A stretch of DNA of 22,769 bases from positions 1 through 22,769 of the IMG/VR virus record IMGVR_UViG_3300045260_000028; one strand, given 5' to 3'. The notes under the pieces were generated by a model that was not told the DNA's origin, searched no databases, and saw nothing but the letters and a program-made list of their open reading frames with translations. Positions 21,663 through 22,769 of this stretch are shown here, piece after piece (position 1 is the first letter of the stretch; each line of letters begins with the position of its first letter). The position numbers and the translations under genes were made by a program. The DNA comes from a virus.

Positions 21663-21896
21663 TTACATCGTACAGCAGCCGCAGCACGGCGCATCTTCGC
21701 AGAGGCCGCGCCGGTTGCGCGTGCCCATGAATCCCGTCACCAGGGAGTAATAGGTGATCACTTCACCTTGGCCGGCCTCATCGCAGGCGAGGTGCCGGAC
21801 CACCCAGGAGCCGTTCTCCCGGCTTAGCGAGCCGGCGTTGGCCGGCACAGGGCCGCGGCACTCGGCGCACGTCCCGCGATATCGATTCACTGCCAT
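21663..21896 (-). CDS. Small zinc-finger protein, CxxC/HxxC
   Basis: 77 residues with GAGGG nine bases before the ATG. Cys10-x2-Cys13 and His35-x2-Cys38 (GTCAECRGPVP...RHLACDE) form a zinc site of the same order as in the membrane-anchored product at 20965-21201. SRENGSWVVRHLAC is typical of small PARP-like or FCS-like fingers. The C-terminus has a cysteine cluster (Cys66, 71, 72, 74, 75), which could bind a second metal. Possibly nucleic acid binding; function unknown. Confidence 0.68.
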   Translation of the reverse strand: MAVNRYRGTCAECRGPVPANAGSLSRENGSWVVRHLACDEAGQGEVITYYSLVTGFMGTRNRRGLCEDAPCCGCCTM

Positions 21897-21898
21897 AA

Positions 21899-22150
21899 TT
21901 AATTACCCTCCGCACAGCATGGGGAAAACGCACCCCAATCGACATTATTGATAATCCCTATCAATTGCTCGGAGGTCTCTGCCTCCTCAGCATCCTGCAG
22001 TGCCTCGTGCAGAGGCCTCGCCGAGACCGAGTCCAGCCGGCCAGCAGCGCCAAACAGGTGCGGGTGAGTCTCCCGCGTGATTGCCTCATACTCTGCAATC
22101 TCCCGCTTCAGACCACTAATGATATCGATCTTCAGTTCCTGGAATCCCAT
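21899..22150 (-). CDS. Small early protein, possible paralogue of the 21449-21649 product
   Basis: 83 residues from ATG 22150, preceded by AAAGGAG; the open frame to 22342 overlaps two other genes and is not used. N-terminal helix FQELKIDIISGLKREIAEYEAI, then a loop (HPHLFGAAGRLDSVSARP) and an acidic helix AEEAETSEQLIGIINNVDW. The tail contains a Cys pair (PCCAEGN). Not recognised. Confidence 0.65.
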   Translation of the reverse strand: MGFQELKIDIISGLKREIAEYEAITRETHPHLFGAAGRLDSVSARPLHEALQDAEEAETSEQLIGIINNVDWGAFSPCCAEGN

Positions 22151-22164
22151 AATCCCTACTCCTT

Positions 22165-22254
22165 TCAGATAACGTTGACGGCGAGTATCGCCATGCCGGT
22201 AACTGACCCGGCCAGCACTATGCCGATCCCGGCCAAAATAAAAACTTCTCTCAT
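22165..22254 (-). CDS. 29-residue single-span membrane peptide
   Basis: A very short gene with sequence MREVFILAGIGIVLAGSVTG continuing MAILAVNVI. After a charged three-residue start it is one hydrophobic helix of about 24 residues with small-residue (GxxxG/A-like) spacing, so it should insert in the inner membrane. Its ATG overlaps the preceding stop by four bases (ATGA), a strong sign of coupled translation, and the next gene starts 14 bases later. Function unknown; small phage membrane peptides often modify the envelope or inhibit host or rival-phage proteins. Confidence 0.62.
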   Translation of the reverse strand: MREVFILAGIGIVLAGSVTGMAILAVNVI

Positions 22255-22478
22255 GAAGGCATCCTTTCAATTTTGTATTCGATGAGGATTTTGTTTTCCT
22301 CATCCAGGGTGGAGAAATTCTCGCAGTAGATGCGAGAGCCATATTTCAGGTCTCGAGCGATCCGATCTGCCCGAAACTTCCGGGCCTCTTCATCCGTTTT
22401 GAAGTTCTGTCGCAGCTGGGTGGTGCTCAGTCGCGGTCTGGCCTCTACATCGGTCAAGGTGATTCGGACTTGGTACAT
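22251..22478 (-). CDS. Hypothetical early protein
   Basis: 75 residues; AGAGGGG lies upstream of the ATG. An N-terminal strand (YQVRITLTDVEARPRL) is followed by a basic helix (TDEEARKFRADRIARDLKYG) and strand IYCENFSTLDEENKILIEYKIERM, an alpha/beta arrangement of a small single-domain protein. Family not recognised. Its stop overlaps the start of the membrane-peptide gene. Confidence 0.68.
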   Translation of the reverse strand: MYQVRITLTDVEARPRLSTTQLRQNFKTDEEARKFRADRIARDLKYGSRIYCENFSTLDEENKILIEYKIERMPS

Positions 22479-22503
22479 TTAATTCCCCTCTTCTGCTGTG
22501 ACG

Positions 22504-22520
22504 GGCGCCTTATCGGCGCC
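22504..22520 (-). other. GC-rich hairpin at the end of the first early gene
   Basis: GGCGCC, loop of five bases, GGCGCC: a perfect six-bp stem with the gene's TAA stop codon in its loop. There is no T-tract, so it is not a classical terminator; it could slow RNA decay or cause partial attenuation after the first gene. Confidence 0.45.
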
Positions 22521-22704
22521 GGGCATCCTGAATATGCTTGATATCCTTGATCTTTTTTGCCGTGTTGCGGGCGATTTGCAGGTAATCCGCATCGCCGAAG
22601 GTGTTGTATTCGTTAAGCGCGCTTTCCTTTGCGGCGTTCAGATACTCGAGTTCCTCCGCCAGCTCCAGGTCGGTCATATTCAGCAGTCGAGTCGCGTAGT
22701 TCAT
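22510..22704 (-). CDS. Small early protein, first gene of the leftward operon
   Basis: 64 residues, wholly helical and charged (LLNMTDLELAEELEYLNAAKESALNEYN, then IARNTAKKIKDIKHIQDARRR). The open frame extends to 22740, but that ATG lies inside the promoter -10 element, so it cannot be transcribed from it. ATG 22704 has AAGGA six bases upstream and lies about 28 bases after the expected transcript start. Function unknown; being first in the operon it is probably strongly expressed. Confidence 0.7.
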   Translation of the reverse strand: MNYATRLLNMTDLELAEELEYLNAAKESALNEYNTFGDADYLQIARNTAKKIKDIKHIQDARRR

Positions 22705-22738
22705 GATATTTCCTTCGTTTCGTTCAGTTGTTGGGGGC

Positions 22739-22766
22739 ATTATACACTATTACCGGTAACTGTCAA
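22739..22766 (-). promoter_or_regulatory. Sigma70 promoter of the leftward operon
   Basis: On the - strand, TTGACA (22766-22761), a 16-bp spacer and TATAAT (22744-22739): both hexamers are perfect consensus. The expected transcript start is near 22732, just before the first gene. This should be a strong promoter read by the unmodified host RNA polymerase, suited to early genes. Confidence 0.85.
22750..22759. promoter_or_regulatory. Palindromic candidate operator TTACCGGTAA
   Basis: A perfect 10-bp palindrome between the -35 and -10 hexamers. A protein bound here would block RNA polymerase. A second half-similar sequence, CCGGTAACTG, occurs near 22196-22205. No repressor gene is in the window unless the RHH protein fills that role. 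Confidence 0.45.
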
Positions 22767-22769
22767 CAC

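Noticed and set aside
22705-22740. Upstream start at 22740 for the first early gene
   Set aside because: That ATG overlaps the -10 hexamer, so it cannot be in the transcript from this promoter; ATG 22704 has a good ribosome site.
1-22769. tRNA genes, integrase, attachment sites or insertion sequences
   Set aside because: No cloverleaf-like or transposase/recombinase sequence was seen on reading both strands; a tRNA scan would be needed to be certain.

Overview
The window is part of a tailed-phage genome (free phage or prophage) with lambda-type siphovirus architecture and high GC by eye. Protein families and codon use fit a phage of a Gram-negative proteobacterium, but nothing in the sequence identifies the host. 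No integrase, repressor, holin or endolysin is present, so lifestyle cannot be decided.

Positions 1-17606 (+ strand) hold one almost gapless late operon in lambda-like order. The genes are terminase large subunit (5' end outside the window), gpW-like joiner, portal, a ClpP-type prohead protease fused to scaffold and major capsid protein, a DUF2190-type decoration protein, gpFII-like, gpU-like, gpZ-like and a tail tube protein. Then come a tail assembly chaperone pair joined by a -1 frameshift, the tape measure, four small tail genes, a minimal NlpC/P60-like protein and a 1698-residue protein. The last fuses a gpI-like N-terminus, a gpJ-like tail-tip hub and a repetitive tail fibre. A small unknown gene closes the block. 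Most neighbours overlap by 1-8 bases (ATGA/TGATG/TAATG), so translational coupling is probably widespread.

Positions 17609-22769 are mostly on the - strand and look like an early operon. It is read leftwards from a near-consensus sigma70 promoter at the right edge (22739-22766), which carries a 10-bp palindrome between its hexamers. About ten very small proteins come first, including a 29-residue membrane peptide, a membrane-anchored zinc-finger protein and a soluble one of the same cysteine pattern. A broken cytosine methyltransferase, an SNF2-type helicase, a VRR-NUC nuclease and a CxxC/CxxC protein follow. A ribbon-helix-helix protein with a histone-H1-like tail lies alone on the + strand between helicase and nuclease. 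The late and early blocks converge with two bases between their stop codons.

The strongest observations are: (1) a complete-looking frameshift signal in the chaperone genes (A AAA AAC plus a 7-bp stem six bases downstream); (2) an in-frame start with a strong ribosome binding site exactly at the protease/scaffold junction of the capsid fusion, analogous to lambda Nu3 inside gene C; (3) the I-J-fibre fusion with repeat modules, two of them identical over 63 bases; (4) a methyltransferase remnant lacking its catalytic core, whose 3' part resembles methyltransferase C-termini in two reading frames at once.
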